The notes beneath the pieces were generated by a model. That model did no database searches and had not been told where the DNA came from. It saw only the letters and a list, made by a program, of their open reading frames with translations. Shown piece by piece: positions 1 to 7,713 of a DNA stretch of 64,000 bases. The stretch lies in the NCBI RefSeq assembly GCF_018310345.1, contig NZ_JAGXBY010000001.1, positions 248,001-312,000 on the forward strand. Direction: 5' to 3'. Position 1 is the first letter of the stretch. Every line of letters begins with the position of its first letter. The translations under genes were made by a program, and so were the position numbers. Source of the stretch: Ornithinibacillus massiliensis. Lineage in GTDB: Bacteria; Bacillota; Bacilli; Bacillales; Amphibacillaceae.

Positions 1-63
1 GCCTGAAATCCTGAAAGAGGTGCCCCAAATCCTGAAACACCCCCTCCAAATCCTGAAGAATAT
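1..63. repeat. 21-bp tandem repeat, three copies, cut by window edge
   Basis: Three consecutive 21-bp units share the core CCAAATCCTGAA (the first reads CTGAAATCCTGAA). The array may continue to the left of the window. The same 21-bp spacing, with a related GTGCCC start, recurs at 54537-54704. Confidence 0.6.
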
Positions 64-123
64 GTCAACTAGGCGGATTTGTTATAACCATATGTCATAG
101 GACAGTTACAGATAAGAGCAATT

Positions 124-158
124 TAAGAGAAAATACGGTTCCCCATTAAGGGAACCGT
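124..158 (-). terminator. Rho-independent terminator of the MerR gene
   Basis: Nine-base-pair stem ACGGTTCCC / GGGAACCGT with a 6-nt loop. On the minus strand it is followed by ATTTTCTCTT and lies directly at the stop codon of the MerR gene. Confidence 0.7.
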
Positions 159-913
159 CATTTTACAATCGGTATCAAATAATCAAAGCTATCTTCGTCT
201 ATACTTGAATATCTTTCTAGCTTATAATCCGCTGGTTCGAACCCGTAACGGATGACGATTTGAATATAAGAAAAACATAGAAACGCATCATCTGCCCGAC
301 AGCCTTCCAAAACGGCAAATAACGTAGGGGGAACTCGTTCCAGACGAATGTTATCGTCTTCTTCTAAAGAAAAGTTACTGTTTACCTCAAATCCAATATC
401 CCCAATAATACTATTCGAAGTGATTGCCTCTGTTTTTACATACACATGCTCGGAAGCTACTTGTCCATTTAACCGATCTTTAGCTTGACCAAAGTATTGC
501 TTAAATGGATGTGGGCTACGGTCTGCTTCAACTCGTTGCCAGACAAGGATTTTCTCCTTCTCCCACTTGGATAGTAATAAGGTGTGAGTGCTGTCTGCTC
601 TTATTCCGCCCACATATTTACGGGCTGCCAAGATGGCTTCCATTCGTTTATCTAAATCTTTTTTCCATTGTTCAAGCAACGCCTTCTTTTCTTGTTCCGT
701 TGCATCACAATATCGCCTGATATCATTCATCGCTATATCTGCTTGCCTCAATGAATCGATCATTTTCGCAAGATGAACTTGATCTGGGGTATACGCTCGA
801 TACCCATTTTCTAGCCGGGTAGATGGCTCTAATAAACCCTTCTTATCATAATACCGAAGCTTACTGGGAGGTAAACCGGTCTTATTCGAAAATTCCTGTA
901 TAGTAAAATGCAT
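158..913 (-). CDS. MerR-family transcriptional activator with GyrI-like effector domain
   Basis: A 251-residue regulator. Residues 1-70 form the MerR winged helix (FTIQEFSNKTG, then LRYYDKKGLL). Residues 75-110 look like the dimerisation coiled coil. About 120-251 resembles a GyrI/BltR-type drug-binding domain, ending in the usual DYLIPI strand. It lies just downstream of, and codirectional with, the two-domain VOC gene. The promoters of that gene and of the 1918-2229 gene both have the 19-bp spacer with an internal dyad that MerR proteins activate by twisting. That makes this protein the likely local regulator of both (inference). The inducer is unknown, probably a hydrophobic or cationic small molecule. 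Confidence 0.88.
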   Translation of the reverse strand: MHFTIQEFSNKTGLPPSKLRYYDKKGLLEPSTRLENGYRAYTPDQVHLAKMIDSLRQADIAMNDIRRYCDATEQEKKALLEQWKKDLDKRMEAILAARKYVGGIRADSTHTLLLSKWEKEKILVWQRVEADRSPHPFKQYFGQAKDRLNGQVASEHVYVKTEAITSNSIIGDIGFEVNSNFSLEEDDNIRLERVPPTLFAVLEGCRADDAFLCFSYIQIVIRYGFEPADYKLERYSSIDEDSFDYLIPIVK

Positions 914-930
914 ACTTGTCTCTCCTGACG

Positions 931-1755
931 CTAGTTAGCGATATATGACCAGACGTTAATACGATTATTGTCTGGATCATAAATATGGAAACCACCCCAA
1001 CCATTAATTGGGTCCCCAGCAATTTCCGATGGTTTAACCCCATTCTTAATTAATTTATTATACTCCTGAAAGAATACTTCTGGACGAATATCATAATAGG
1101 TTCTGGCTTTATTATCATTCGGTTTTTCAACTACTTTGTTCGTTTGTAGTAGCCAAATATTATCCCAGAAGCATTGGTCTAATGCATTTCTATCATAGGC
1201 GTCCTCTGTTCGAAGATGTGCATAACCATTTTCGTTATCAACTTCTACGATATCAAATCCAAGATGTTTTTCATACCAGTCAGCGGACTGCTTTGGATCA
1301 GATACATGAATAATTGTATTCACGGTTCCAAATCCAACAATTCCAGATGGCGGATATTCCGCTTCATCCTCACCTCTTGGCTCTTCAGCAATAGCTAGTT
1401 TCGTATTATCAAAGGCGAATATATCACAATATCGCTGCCCATTTGGTAATGTTTTTATTTCAGTAAACTTCACATCTTTATCCGCTAAGTAACGTAACGT
1501 TCCATCAAGGTTGTATGTAGCAAAACCAAGCCTTACATTCCCCTCTGTTTTTGGAGATTGAAAATGTTCATACTCTCCTTCAAACGATTTAATGGTCACA
1601 ACCCCAGAGCGTGGCATTTTCATAAAAGCCTTTCGACCAACCCATGAAGTTATTTTGTCTAAACACTTCCAGCCTAATAGCTCTTCATACCACTCAACTG
1701 CCTTGTCAAAATGCTCCGGGTCAACCATAATAAATCCCCCATCCCAACGATACAT
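931..1755 (-). CDS. Two-domain VOC (glyoxalase/bleomycin-resistance fold) protein
   Basis: About 274 residues with two tandem vicinal-oxygen-chelate units, roughly 1-125 and 145-274; the second ends with the typical DPDNNRINVWS strand. The ATG at 1755 is preferred over the upstream GTG at 1764 because AAGGAG lies 8 nt before it. VOC pairs bind a metal or drug at the interface; they act as glyoxalases, dioxygenases or drug sequestration proteins, and the substrate cannot be read here. It is transcribed from a MerR-type promoter (1790-1820) and followed 17 bp later by the MerR gene, so regulator and target form one unit. Confidence 0.82.
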   Translation of the reverse strand: MYRWDGGFIMVDPEHFDKAVEWYEELLGWKCLDKITSWVGRKAFMKMPRSGVVTIKSFEGEYEHFQSPKTEGNVRLGFATYNLDGTLRYLADKDVKFTEIKTLPNGQRYCDIFAFDNTKLAIAEEPRGEDEAEYPPSGIVGFGTVNTIIHVSDPKQSADWYEKHLGFDIVEVDNENGYAHLRTEDAYDRNALDQCFWDNIWLLQTNKVVEKPNDNKARTYYDIRPEVFFQEYNKLIKNGVKPSEIAGDPINGWGGFHIYDPDNNRINVWSYIAN

Positions 1756-1789
1756 TATAAACACTCCTTAAAAATTTATTTACAACCTA

Positions 1790-1820
1790 AGCATAAAGGT
1801 TAAACCTAGTCTAATGTCAA
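1790..1820 (-). promoter_or_regulatory. MerR-type promoter/operator (19-bp spacer) for the VOC gene
   Basis: Minus-strand -35 TTGACA (1815-1820) and -10 TATGCT (1790-1795) are 19 bp apart instead of 17. The spacer holds the dyad AGGTTTAACCT. This geometry is typical of MerR-activated promoters. A near-identical copy lies at 2289-2319. Confidence 0.8.
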
Positions 1821-1917
1821 TAGTACTTCGAAAATTCTATATAATAAATATTAATGACGGATAGACTTGTTAAAATTAGGACTGGGGCAAACCTATGTAC
1901 CAAGATGGGAAGCGCCA

Positions 1918-2229
1918 CTACTTGGTATAACTCTCTTTACTTGGCCATAAAATAGTAACTATTGTAACTAATCCATGAATAATCAGGATTATTCCCCATA
2001 TAACGGTTGTTCCATTAACGATATCACTGTCATAAAATTGGACTAGATTGCTTAGTGGAAACGTTTCTGTGACAAACCGCTCCCCAGAAGGATTCAAGCT
2101 AAAGATATGCCAGCCCTTATAACCATCAAAAATATAGAATGCCAACTGTCCAATTCCGAAAATGATAAGGTGGAAAACCCATAAAAGTCCCTTTCTCCAC
2201 GAAGGACGGGTATGATTATTTGCTTTCAA
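1918..2229 (-). CDS. Small two-TM membrane protein, YfzA-like
   Basis: 103 residues, starting at a TTG preceded by GGGGGAG. Two hydrophobic segments (about 14-34 and 70-93) flank a polar loop with many aromatic residues. It resembles the YfzA-like family of Bacillus, whose function is unknown; the match is from memory of the family layout and is moderate. Its promoter carries the same 19-bp-spaced dyad as the neighbouring VOC gene, so both are probably induced together by the MerR regulator at 158-913. Confidence 0.65.
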   Translation of the reverse strand: MKANNHTRPSWRKGLLWVFHLIIFGIGQLAFYIFDGYKGWHIFSLNPSGERFVTETFPLSNLVQFYDSDIVNGTTVIWGIILIIHGLVTIVTILWPSKESYTK

Positions 2230-2288
2230 TTTTTCTCCCCCTATACTTAATTTTTCTTAAAAATGACTTCAAACTCCTTCTTAACTTA

Positions 2289-2319
2289 AGCATAAAGGTT
2301 AAACCTAGTTTAATACCAA
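2289..2319 (-). promoter_or_regulatory. Second MerR-type promoter/operator (19-bp spacer)
   Basis: Minus-strand -35 TTGGTA (2314-2319) and -10 TATGCT (2289-2294) are separated by 19 bp with the dyad AGGTTTAACCT. Apart from the -35 and two spacer bases it matches the promoter at 1790-1820. It drives the YfzA-like gene. Confidence 0.78.
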
Positions 2320-2501
2320 CAATTTGTTAAATTTTGGAACACCATCTTAGAAGTTTGGAATAGATAAGTACATCATATATGCAATCTGATAAACTCTTAT
2401 TAGGATTAACTCGTCTTTTGTGAAATATATTTGATTAACTTGTAAGAAATGCCATAAAACACTCGTTACTTGATTTAGAAAGAAAAAAGGAGGTGGAGGA
2501 A

Positions 2502-2864
2502 TTGCTTTATGGAGTTGGAATTTTTGTCCCTGTTACGGATTTAACTCGCTCCAAAAAATGGTATATGGATATGCTTGGATTTGAACTTGTCCATGAAGAT
2601 GAACCAGATGCCTATACGATGAAATTAGGTGATCGAAGGGTAATGATATGTTTAGTTAAATGCGAGCAGATAGAACAGCCGAGGTTCCCTAAAAATAATT
2701 ATGCGGTTGATGTTTACTATAATTTTCACACGGATAATGTGGATGCAGCGTATGAGGACCTGTTAAAAAAAGGGGCAAATATAGGTGAGATTCAGAATTA
2801 TGATGGCATTCGTGGCTTTGATGTAAGGGATCCAGACGGAAATCGTTTTGGCGTTGTAACATGA
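2502..2864 (+). CDS. Single-domain VOC family protein
   Basis: 120 residues with the VOC beta-alpha-beta-beta-beta pattern: FVPVTDLTRSKKWYMDMLGF at the N-terminus and a C-terminal FDVRDPDGNRFGV strand. Starts are ambiguous. A GTG at 2493 lies inside the AAAGGAGG box, while the TTG at 2502 is 8 nt from it, so the TTG is chosen. It probably dimerises to make a metal-dependent enzyme or drug-binding protein; substrate unknown. It may share a transcript with the GyrI-like gene 56 bp downstream. Confidence 0.8.
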   Translation: MLYGVGIFVPVTDLTRSKKWYMDMLGFELVHEDEPDAYTMKLGDRRVMICLVKCEQIEQPRFPKNNYAVDVYYNFHTDNVDAAYEDLLKKGANIGEIQNYDGIRGFDVRDPDGNRFGVVT

Positions 2865-2920
2865 AAAATGATGTGGGGTATAGCACTAAAAACTAATTAA
2901 GCTAGAAGGGAGATTTAAGG

Positions 2921-3376
2921 ATGTTTCATAAGAATAACCAACAATTCAATGTGTTAGGGAAAAAGTACACAGGAAAATTTGAAGAATATCCTATCATAAT
3001 ACCAAAAGCAATTGAAGACTTTAGAGAGTCTTATCGGGGAGACGATTCATTTACCAGAGTGATAGTCTATGAACCGAAAAAAAGTCCTGAACATACAGTT
3101 GGGTATTTTTATTTAGGAGCACTTGTGGAAGGAGAACCAGCGGGAGAAGTACCGGAGAAGATGAATCTCTTTCAGTATGAGGGTGAATTTGCAAGCATAT
3201 CGGTTCCTTTGGATTTAACGAAAATGGGCGAATACTATGACGAGTTAATCAACTGGATTGTTAAAGAAGGGGATCAAGCTGACCCTAATTATCATTTAAT
3301 CGAAGTATATCGTCCTACCAATACAGGACAAGAACAGTTGGAGATCTATATGCGCATTAACACGGTTAAAGAGTAA
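2921..3376 (+). CDS. GyrI-like (AraC effector-binding fold) protein
   Basis: 151 residues of the GyrI-like small-molecule-binding fold, with no DNA-binding domain. The pattern EYPIIIPKAIEDF ... YYDELINWIVKEG ... HLIEVYRP fits this superfamily. Such stand-alone proteins sequester or hydrolyse toxic small molecules, or bind gyrase in the E. coli case. Start ATG follows GAAGGGAGATTTAAGG. It sits just behind a VOC gene, consistent with a detoxification role. It is the first of three stand-alone GyrI-like genes within 10 kb. Confidence 0.7.
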   Translation: MFHKNNQQFNVLGKKYTGKFEEYPIIIPKAIEDFRESYRGDDSFTRVIVYEPKKSPEHTVGYFYLGALVEGEPAGEVPEKMNLFQYEGEFASISVPLDLTKMGEYYDELINWIVKEGDQADPNYHLIEVYRPTNTGQEQLEIYMRINTVKE

Positions 3377-3403
3377 GTATAAGTAACATAAGGAGGTGTT
3401 CCT

Positions 3404-3821
3404 ATGTATCCCTATTCTAAAACAATTACAACTTTGCCGTTGCGACCATTGTTGTCCTGAAGGAGAACAATCCATCTTGTGTTAGTTCCATGATTTATAA
3501 TGGTGATTTCATTGGTGAAAAAAGTTAAGGGGATGGGTGTCACCTCCGCTTTATTAAAGAGAAATGGAATAAGTGTAATTTCAGAAGAGGATTTTGCTGA
3601 AACCTTTCTATAGCTTAAAATAGTAACTGTTTGTCCACAAATAACCCATGTAAAATGATCTAGAAAACTATAGTCGGTTTTCAAAGGCAAGTTTGGGAAA
3701 TATTCTTCAATACGGTTACAAGGATGAAATAATCAAATTGAGAGATCTTTATTTTTTGAATAAATATTTGATATATGAATCAAAAAGTAGCGTTAAAGAT
3801 TTTCCTAACGGAGTATTATAG
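3404..3821 (+). pseudogene. Decayed gene of unknown family, three homopolymer frameshifts and one in-frame stop
   Basis: A perfect AAGGAGGTG box precedes ATG 3404, but the frame stops at 3460. Coding-like sequence continues across frames. After a missing T near 3433-3435 it runs FAVATIVVLKENNPSC...; after one extra A in the run 3518-3523 it runs KVKGMGVTSALLKRNG...; a TAG interrupts at 3611-3613; after an extra A at 3652-3655 it runs on to a TAG at 3819-3821. Joined, it gives about 138 residues with plausible composition. I do not recognise the family. A minus-strand open frame here (3412-3690) is only its shadow. Confidence 0.5.
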
Positions 3822-3892
3822 TGGAAAAACCTTCCTGTGGGAAGATTGTTATGATATGATAGGAACAAACGTTCTTGTTGGGGGTGGTAATC

Positions 3893-4324
3893 ATGCAAAT
3901 CTCAAAAGATAACACAATAAACATCAGACTTGCAATACCTACAGATACTAGTGAGGTACTAACATTCTTTGAAGAGAACATAGAAATCTCTCATGATCAT
4001 ATTTATAACCGGGAATTTGTTTGTCCGGATGGGGTTAAAGCTGCTATTAGAAGAAAACAAATGTTAATTGCCAAAAAAGAGTATGGTATAGTCGGCGCTC
4101 TTAGATTTTACAAGAAAAAAACAGACGGTAGTATATCACTTTATCAATTTGCTATATGTAAAAATCATAGAAAGCAAGGTTTACTAAAGCAGATGCTTTC
4201 TAATATAAATACAGGCCCGGTTCGTGTTAAATGCCCGAAGCATTCATCAATGAACCATTATTTTGATAAAACAGGTTGGATCTTGCATGATGCAATAGGT
4301 GAACTCAATTGCTGGCAATTATAA
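3893..4324 (+). CDS. GNAT-family N-acetyltransferase
   Basis: About 143 residues. The acetyl-CoA binding region is visible as FAICKNHRKQGLLKQML (the R-x-x-G-x-x type loop appears as RKQGLL), followed by a C-terminal YFDKTGW segment. The ATG at 3893 is chosen because GGGGGTGG precedes it; an in-frame TTG at 3875 has no such box. It transfers an acetyl group to an unknown amine; drug, polyamine or amino-acid substrates are all possible. Confidence 0.78.
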   Translation: MQISKDNTINIRLAIPTDTSEVLTFFEENIEISHDHIYNREFVCPDGVKAAIRRKQMLIAKKEYGIVGALRFYKKKTDGSISLYQFAICKNHRKQGLLKQMLSNINTGPVRVKCPKHSSMNHYFDKTGWILHDAIGELNCWQL

Positions 4325-4345
4325 AATGAAAAAAGGGGAATGTTG

Positions 4346-4723
4346 ATGACTACAAAAAAAGGAAATATAAAATTAATACAAGCCGTATCTCTTTTTACCC
4401 CCAACTTGGATCAGTCAGTTGATTTTTACAAAAGTACATTTGGAGCAACGGAAATGTTCCGCTCTAATCAAACAGATGGTTCTAATATGGTGGGGTTACA
4501 ATTCGCTAATGGGGAAACAGAGTTTGTTTTACATGATAGTGAAAATTTGAAGGAACCTGACATTGAAGTGTTAGTTGATGATGTGAAAGACTTCTATCAT
4601 ACCCATAAAAGCAACGAGAATATTCATTGGATACAACCCCCGATTGAAAAACCATTTGGCGGGCACCTTGCTGTTATGCGCACGATAGCAGATGATATTG
4701 TGTTAATAGTTGTAGGGCCATAA
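4346..4723 (+). CDS. VOC family protein (YaeR/PhnB-like length)
   Basis: 125 residues. The N-terminal VSLFTPNLDQSVDFYKSTFG segment and the C-terminal PFGGHLAVMRTIADDIVLIV strand are typical of the VOC fold. ATG 4346 has better spacing to AAAAGGGGAA than the in-frame ATG at 4340. It lies 22 bp after the GNAT gene, likely one transcript. Ligand unknown. Confidence 0.78.
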   Translation: MTTKKGNIKLIQAVSLFTPNLDQSVDFYKSTFGATEMFRSNQTDGSNMVGLQFANGETEFVLHDSENLKEPDIEVLVDDVKDFYHTHKSNENIHWIQPPIEKPFGGHLAVMRTIADDIVLIVVGP

Positions 4724-4779
4724 TAAAGATATTTTTGCGAACTGCTTGTATAACACTCACGGTCTTCTGGAATAAAAGT

Positions 4780-4808
4780 CCCCCCTTGGTATTGAATAAC
4801 CAAGAGGG
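4780..4808. terminator. Bidirectional hairpin between convergent genes
   Basis: Stem CCCCCTTGGTATT / AATAACCAAGAGGG with a very short loop, lying between the stop codons of the convergent VOC (plus) and GyrI-like (minus) genes. Confidence 0.6.
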
Positions 4809-4901
4809 AAAACGCTAGAATATATGGTTAGCCTACCAATATTCAGTCATTGCAATGGTTTTAATTTCTGAAACCTTCGCTGGCAGCCAGCCTACTAAAC
4901 A

Positions 4902-5384
4902 TCAATATTTCTCTACCGCAATAAACATATCAATCTCATTATCCGGCTGCTCCCGCTTATATCGTTCGTCCCATAGCTCGAGATCATACCCAACAGGCAT
5001 ATAATTATTTGCCTTTAACCATCTACCATATAAATAATCATACGATTGTTGTAGGTCACTTTCTGGTCCTTTGTGTGTGTAGGCTACATAGGTGTTCTTA
5101 GCTATAGTATGGAGGATAGCGCCATCTGGAACATCTTCATCAGCCACTTCATAGCCAATAATATTGGTAAACGTATCCTCATTCACATCGAATTGGTCCT
5201 TCATTGGATAAACTTGTATTAAATAAAAGTGATTCCCTAGCTTGTGCTGGAATAGGTCTGCATTTTCCTTCAGCTTTGACAATGTTTTGCCAACCAAATC
5301 CTGTTCCTTAACCTGTTGTAAATTTGCTTCAAATTGATATCCTGCGACTCGAAACGTGTCTTTCTCTATAACTTTCGGTTCCAT
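4902..5384 (-). CDS. GyrI-like (AraC effector-binding fold) protein
   Basis: 160 residues from ATG 5384, which has AGGGGAG about 9 nt upstream; the frame stays open further upstream but only through a gene fragment. The pattern VIEKDTFRVAGYQFEANLQQ, then a central HFYLIQVYP and the C-terminal YDLELWDERY plus IDMFIAVEK, is typical of the GyrI/Rob effector domain. No HTH is present. Probable role: binding or inactivating small amphipathic compounds; unproven. Confidence 0.75.
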   Translation of the reverse strand: MEPKVIEKDTFRVAGYQFEANLQQVKEQDLVGKTLSKLKENADLFQHKLGNHFYLIQVYPMKDQFDVNEDTFTNIIGYEVADEDVPDGAILHTIAKNTYVAYTHKGPESDLQQSYDYLYGRWLKANNYMPVGYDLELWDERYKREQPDNEIDMFIAVEKY

Positions 5385-5400
5385 TTTCAAAATCTCCCCT

Positions 5401-5520
5401 TTATCTGTTCTTTTCCAAGACAAGGTCCCTCTCCAGACTAAGCTTCGGCCACCCTCCCCAAATATCAATAAGATTACCATCGGGATCTTCTAATTTGAAT
5501 TGAAGTGTAACTTGCCCTGA
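5401..5520 (-). pseudogene. C-terminal remnant of a VOC-family gene
   Basis: Reading the minus strand in another frame just upstream of the GyrI-like start gives VTLQFKLEDPDGNLIDIWGG, followed by 17 more residues and TAA at 5401-5403. LEDPDGNLIDI is the hallmark last strand of VOC proteins. Nothing VOC-like continues upstream of about 5520 and no start is present. A VOC gene once preceded the GyrI-like gene, in the same order as at 2502-3376. Confidence 0.65.
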
Positions 5521-5959
5521 GAAGAGAAAACAAAGAAGGTGGATTGCAAGAATGAGATGACTCTGATAAAGAGTGAATTGCTTCTTTAAATAGTAACGCT
5601 ACACCAACTAACTTCTCATTAAATGAATGTATCTATTAACATAAGATTGATTGAGCATTAATATAGCTTTAGTTCCATAATAATCGTAATGAGATTAGTT
5701 TTATAATATTCATTATAATGAAAAATTAGCCAAATAACTAGAGTTAAAAGGTCTAAGCTGTCATTTATTTGTTTCGTCACCATGTAGACTACTTGGAGAA
5801 AAGGCATGAGCAGCAATTATGGCTCTTACCCAATGCCCTAATCTTTTTCCAATATAACTTTTTATTATACCTTTTGATTGAATATTTGTATTTTAATTAT
5901 CCGTAAATGTATATTAAACTAACATTAATACAGAAAAAGAGTTTTTATAAAGGGGGAAA
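5521..5959. other. Gene-free stretch with one possible coding remnant
   Basis: No complete gene. On the minus strand, 5761 to about 5895 stays open and reads SYIGKRLGHWVRAIIAAHAF and then ends shortly after. It has protein-like composition but no start codon, so it may be the tail of a lost gene. The remainder is AT-rich and holds the promoter of the downstream TrmO-like gene. Confidence 0.35.
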
Positions 5960-5965
5960 TTGAAT

Positions 5966-6424
5966 ATGATAACGTTAAATCCAATTGGGCTTGCTTACAA
6001 TGAAAGATACGAAATGGAAGATGATTATTGGGGTGGCGTAATTAGTAAGATTATATTAGATCAAACTCTTCCAGAAGAAGCATTATACGAAATTGAATCA
6101 TTTTCTCACTTAGAGATTATTTTTCACTTTCATATGGTTGATAAAAATAAAATTATTAAAGGCGCAAGGCACCCTAGAAATGACATAAATCTTCCGAAAG
6201 TTGGCATCTTTGCTCAGCGTGGGAAAAATAGACCTAATCAGTTAGGTCTTACAACTGTAAGGGTAATTAAAAGAGAAGGAAGAGAATTATTTGTATCTGG
6301 GCTGGATTGCATTAACGAAACACCGATTTTGGATATAAAGCCCGTTATGAAAGAGTTTCTACCTAAAGAGTCGATAATCCAGCCTAAATGGTCTCACGAT
6401 ATTATGAAAAACTACTGGAGTTAA
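5966..6424 (+). CDS. trmO: TsaA/TrmO-like tRNA (t6A37) methyltransferase
   Basis: 152 residues from ATG 5966, which has AGGGGGAAA at good spacing; the earlier TTG at 5960 overlaps it less well. The TsaA/VirR beta-barrel signature is clear: SHLEIIFHFH, then KGARHPRNDINLPKVGIFAQ and NRPNQLGLTTVR, ending DIKPVMKEF. In E. coli TrmO uses SAM to N6-methylate t6A37 of tRNA-Thr. This single-domain form is shorter than the E. coli protein (lacking its C-terminal extension), as is common in Firmicutes and archaea. Function as methyltransferase is inferred from family. Confidence 0.85.
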   Translation: MITLNPIGLAYNERYEMEDDYWGGVISKIILDQTLPEEALYEIESFSHLEIIFHFHMVDKNKIIKGARHPRNDINLPKVGIFAQRGKNRPNQLGLTTVRVIKREGRELFVSGLDCINETPILDIKPVMKEFLPKESIIQPKWSHDIMKNYWS

Positions 6425-6576
6425 ATAGTTACCCTCTTGTATTCTCTAATAATGCAAGGATTGTGATAAAATATGCCTAAACTAACTTAGCAGGCCATTT
6501 TAACAAGAAGAAGATTAAATTGCAAACGGTATCATTAATGTAAATAATCGTAAAGAATAACCTGGGGGAGTATTTT

Positions 6577-7587
6577 ATGACTGCTGAAATAATTTTTGCA
6601 TCAAATAAATTAGGATACATAAAGGATGAACAGTTAGAATTAATGCTTACTAAATTTAATTTGGGTAAACTTATTTCATCTAAAAAAACTGACAATGGTG
6701 CAATGGGTCAAACCATGTTCGTCACATCAACGGAAGGGAATTTTGTTTTGAAGGGAAACCCACTTTATAAAGGGCAGTTGATTGAGGAACGGTTCTTTAT
6801 AGAAAATCTTGAAGAAAGAACCAGTGTACCAGTCCCTACACCATATATAATTGACAATTCTGAGGATATCTTTGGCTGGAACTATTCTATTATGCCACTA
6901 CTTAAGGGCGACCATATAAATTCAAATCATCTGAAGACAGTTCTTAAATTTGAAGATAAGATAAAGATAGCTGAATCGATTGCTAGAACCTTGTCATCTT
7001 TTCATAAATGGAAAGTGAATGATTTTGGTGAGCTTAACACGGAAACCTTAGAGATAACTCCTTTTAATAATTCTTATACTCAATGGCTTTTTAGGAGAAT
7101 AATGTTTTGGGTAGAAGATGCAAAGAAGTACTCAGTAATAAATGATAGTGATATCGATTGGGTTAAGTCTTTATTAGATGAATCCGAAAAGGAATTTAAT
7201 AACTTTTCTTCTCCCACATTTGTAATGGGAGATTTTAAGCCTGGGAACTTTTTGGTACATCTAGGAGAGAATGGCTGGGAAATAAGTGGTGTATTTGACT
7301 TTACAAATTCTTATTTTGCTGATCCGATTTCTGATGTAATAAAGATGGTTACGTATTATATAGATAACAACGAAAGAGAAATTGCAAAGCACTTAATGAA
7401 TATGTACTGTAGTCAATTGGAAGAAAGAAATGCTATAAAAAAGCGTTTAAAGGTGCATATGCTTCATCAAAGAGTGTTAGATTGGGGGAGTGCAAAAGCA
7501 ACTAAAATGGTTACTTGGGATGATGAACTTTCATTTTCTAAATGGACAGAAGCATACACTGATGTAATTGAAAGTCTTATAGAGTAA
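6577..7587 (+). CDS. Aminoglycoside phosphotransferase (APH)-like kinase
   Basis: 336 residues with a protein-kinase-like fold. The N-lobe has the ATP loop region NGAMGQTMFVTS and the lysine strand FVLKGNPLYKG. The catalytic loop is FVMGDFKPGNFLV (the H-x-D of canonical APH is replaced by M-G-D with the Asp kept), and the metal-binding motif is GVFDFTNSYFADP. Start ATG follows GGGGGAG. The family phosphorylates antibiotics, sugars or other small alcohols; the substrate is not predictable, so resistance should not be assumed. It belongs to the accessory small-molecule cluster. Confidence 0.8.
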   Translation: MTAEIIFASNKLGYIKDEQLELMLTKFNLGKLISSKKTDNGAMGQTMFVTSTEGNFVLKGNPLYKGQLIEERFFIENLEERTSVPVPTPYIIDNSEDIFGWNYSIMPLLKGDHINSNHLKTVLKFEDKIKIAESIARTLSSFHKWKVNDFGELNTETLEITPFNNSYTQWLFRRIMFWVEDAKKYSVINDSDIDWVKSLLDESEKEFNNFSSPTFVMGDFKPGNFLVHLGENGWEISGVFDFTNSYFADPISDVIKMVTYYIDNNEREIAKHLMNMYCSQLEERNAIKKRLKVHMLHQRVLDWGSAKATKMVTWDDELSFSKWTEAYTDVIESLIE

Positions 7588-7713
7588 TACAGCAAATATT
7601 AAATAGTTGAACCATTTAATCAGTAGTTATCGTGAATATGACATATTTCAAATCATCTTATAATATCTTTTAGTGTCGATAAATTTTAATGCTGGAGAGA
7701 GGGAGTGGGAAAT

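Noticed and set aside
3412..3690. Minus-strand open frame of 92 codons
   Set aside because: No ribosome binding site. It mirrors the plus-strand coding remnant 3404-3821, which has a perfect box and protein-like composition.
6577..7587. Calling the kinase an aminoglycoside resistance gene
   Set aside because: Only the general APH fold is visible; the catalytic loop is MGD instead of HGD and no specific resistance family is recognisable.
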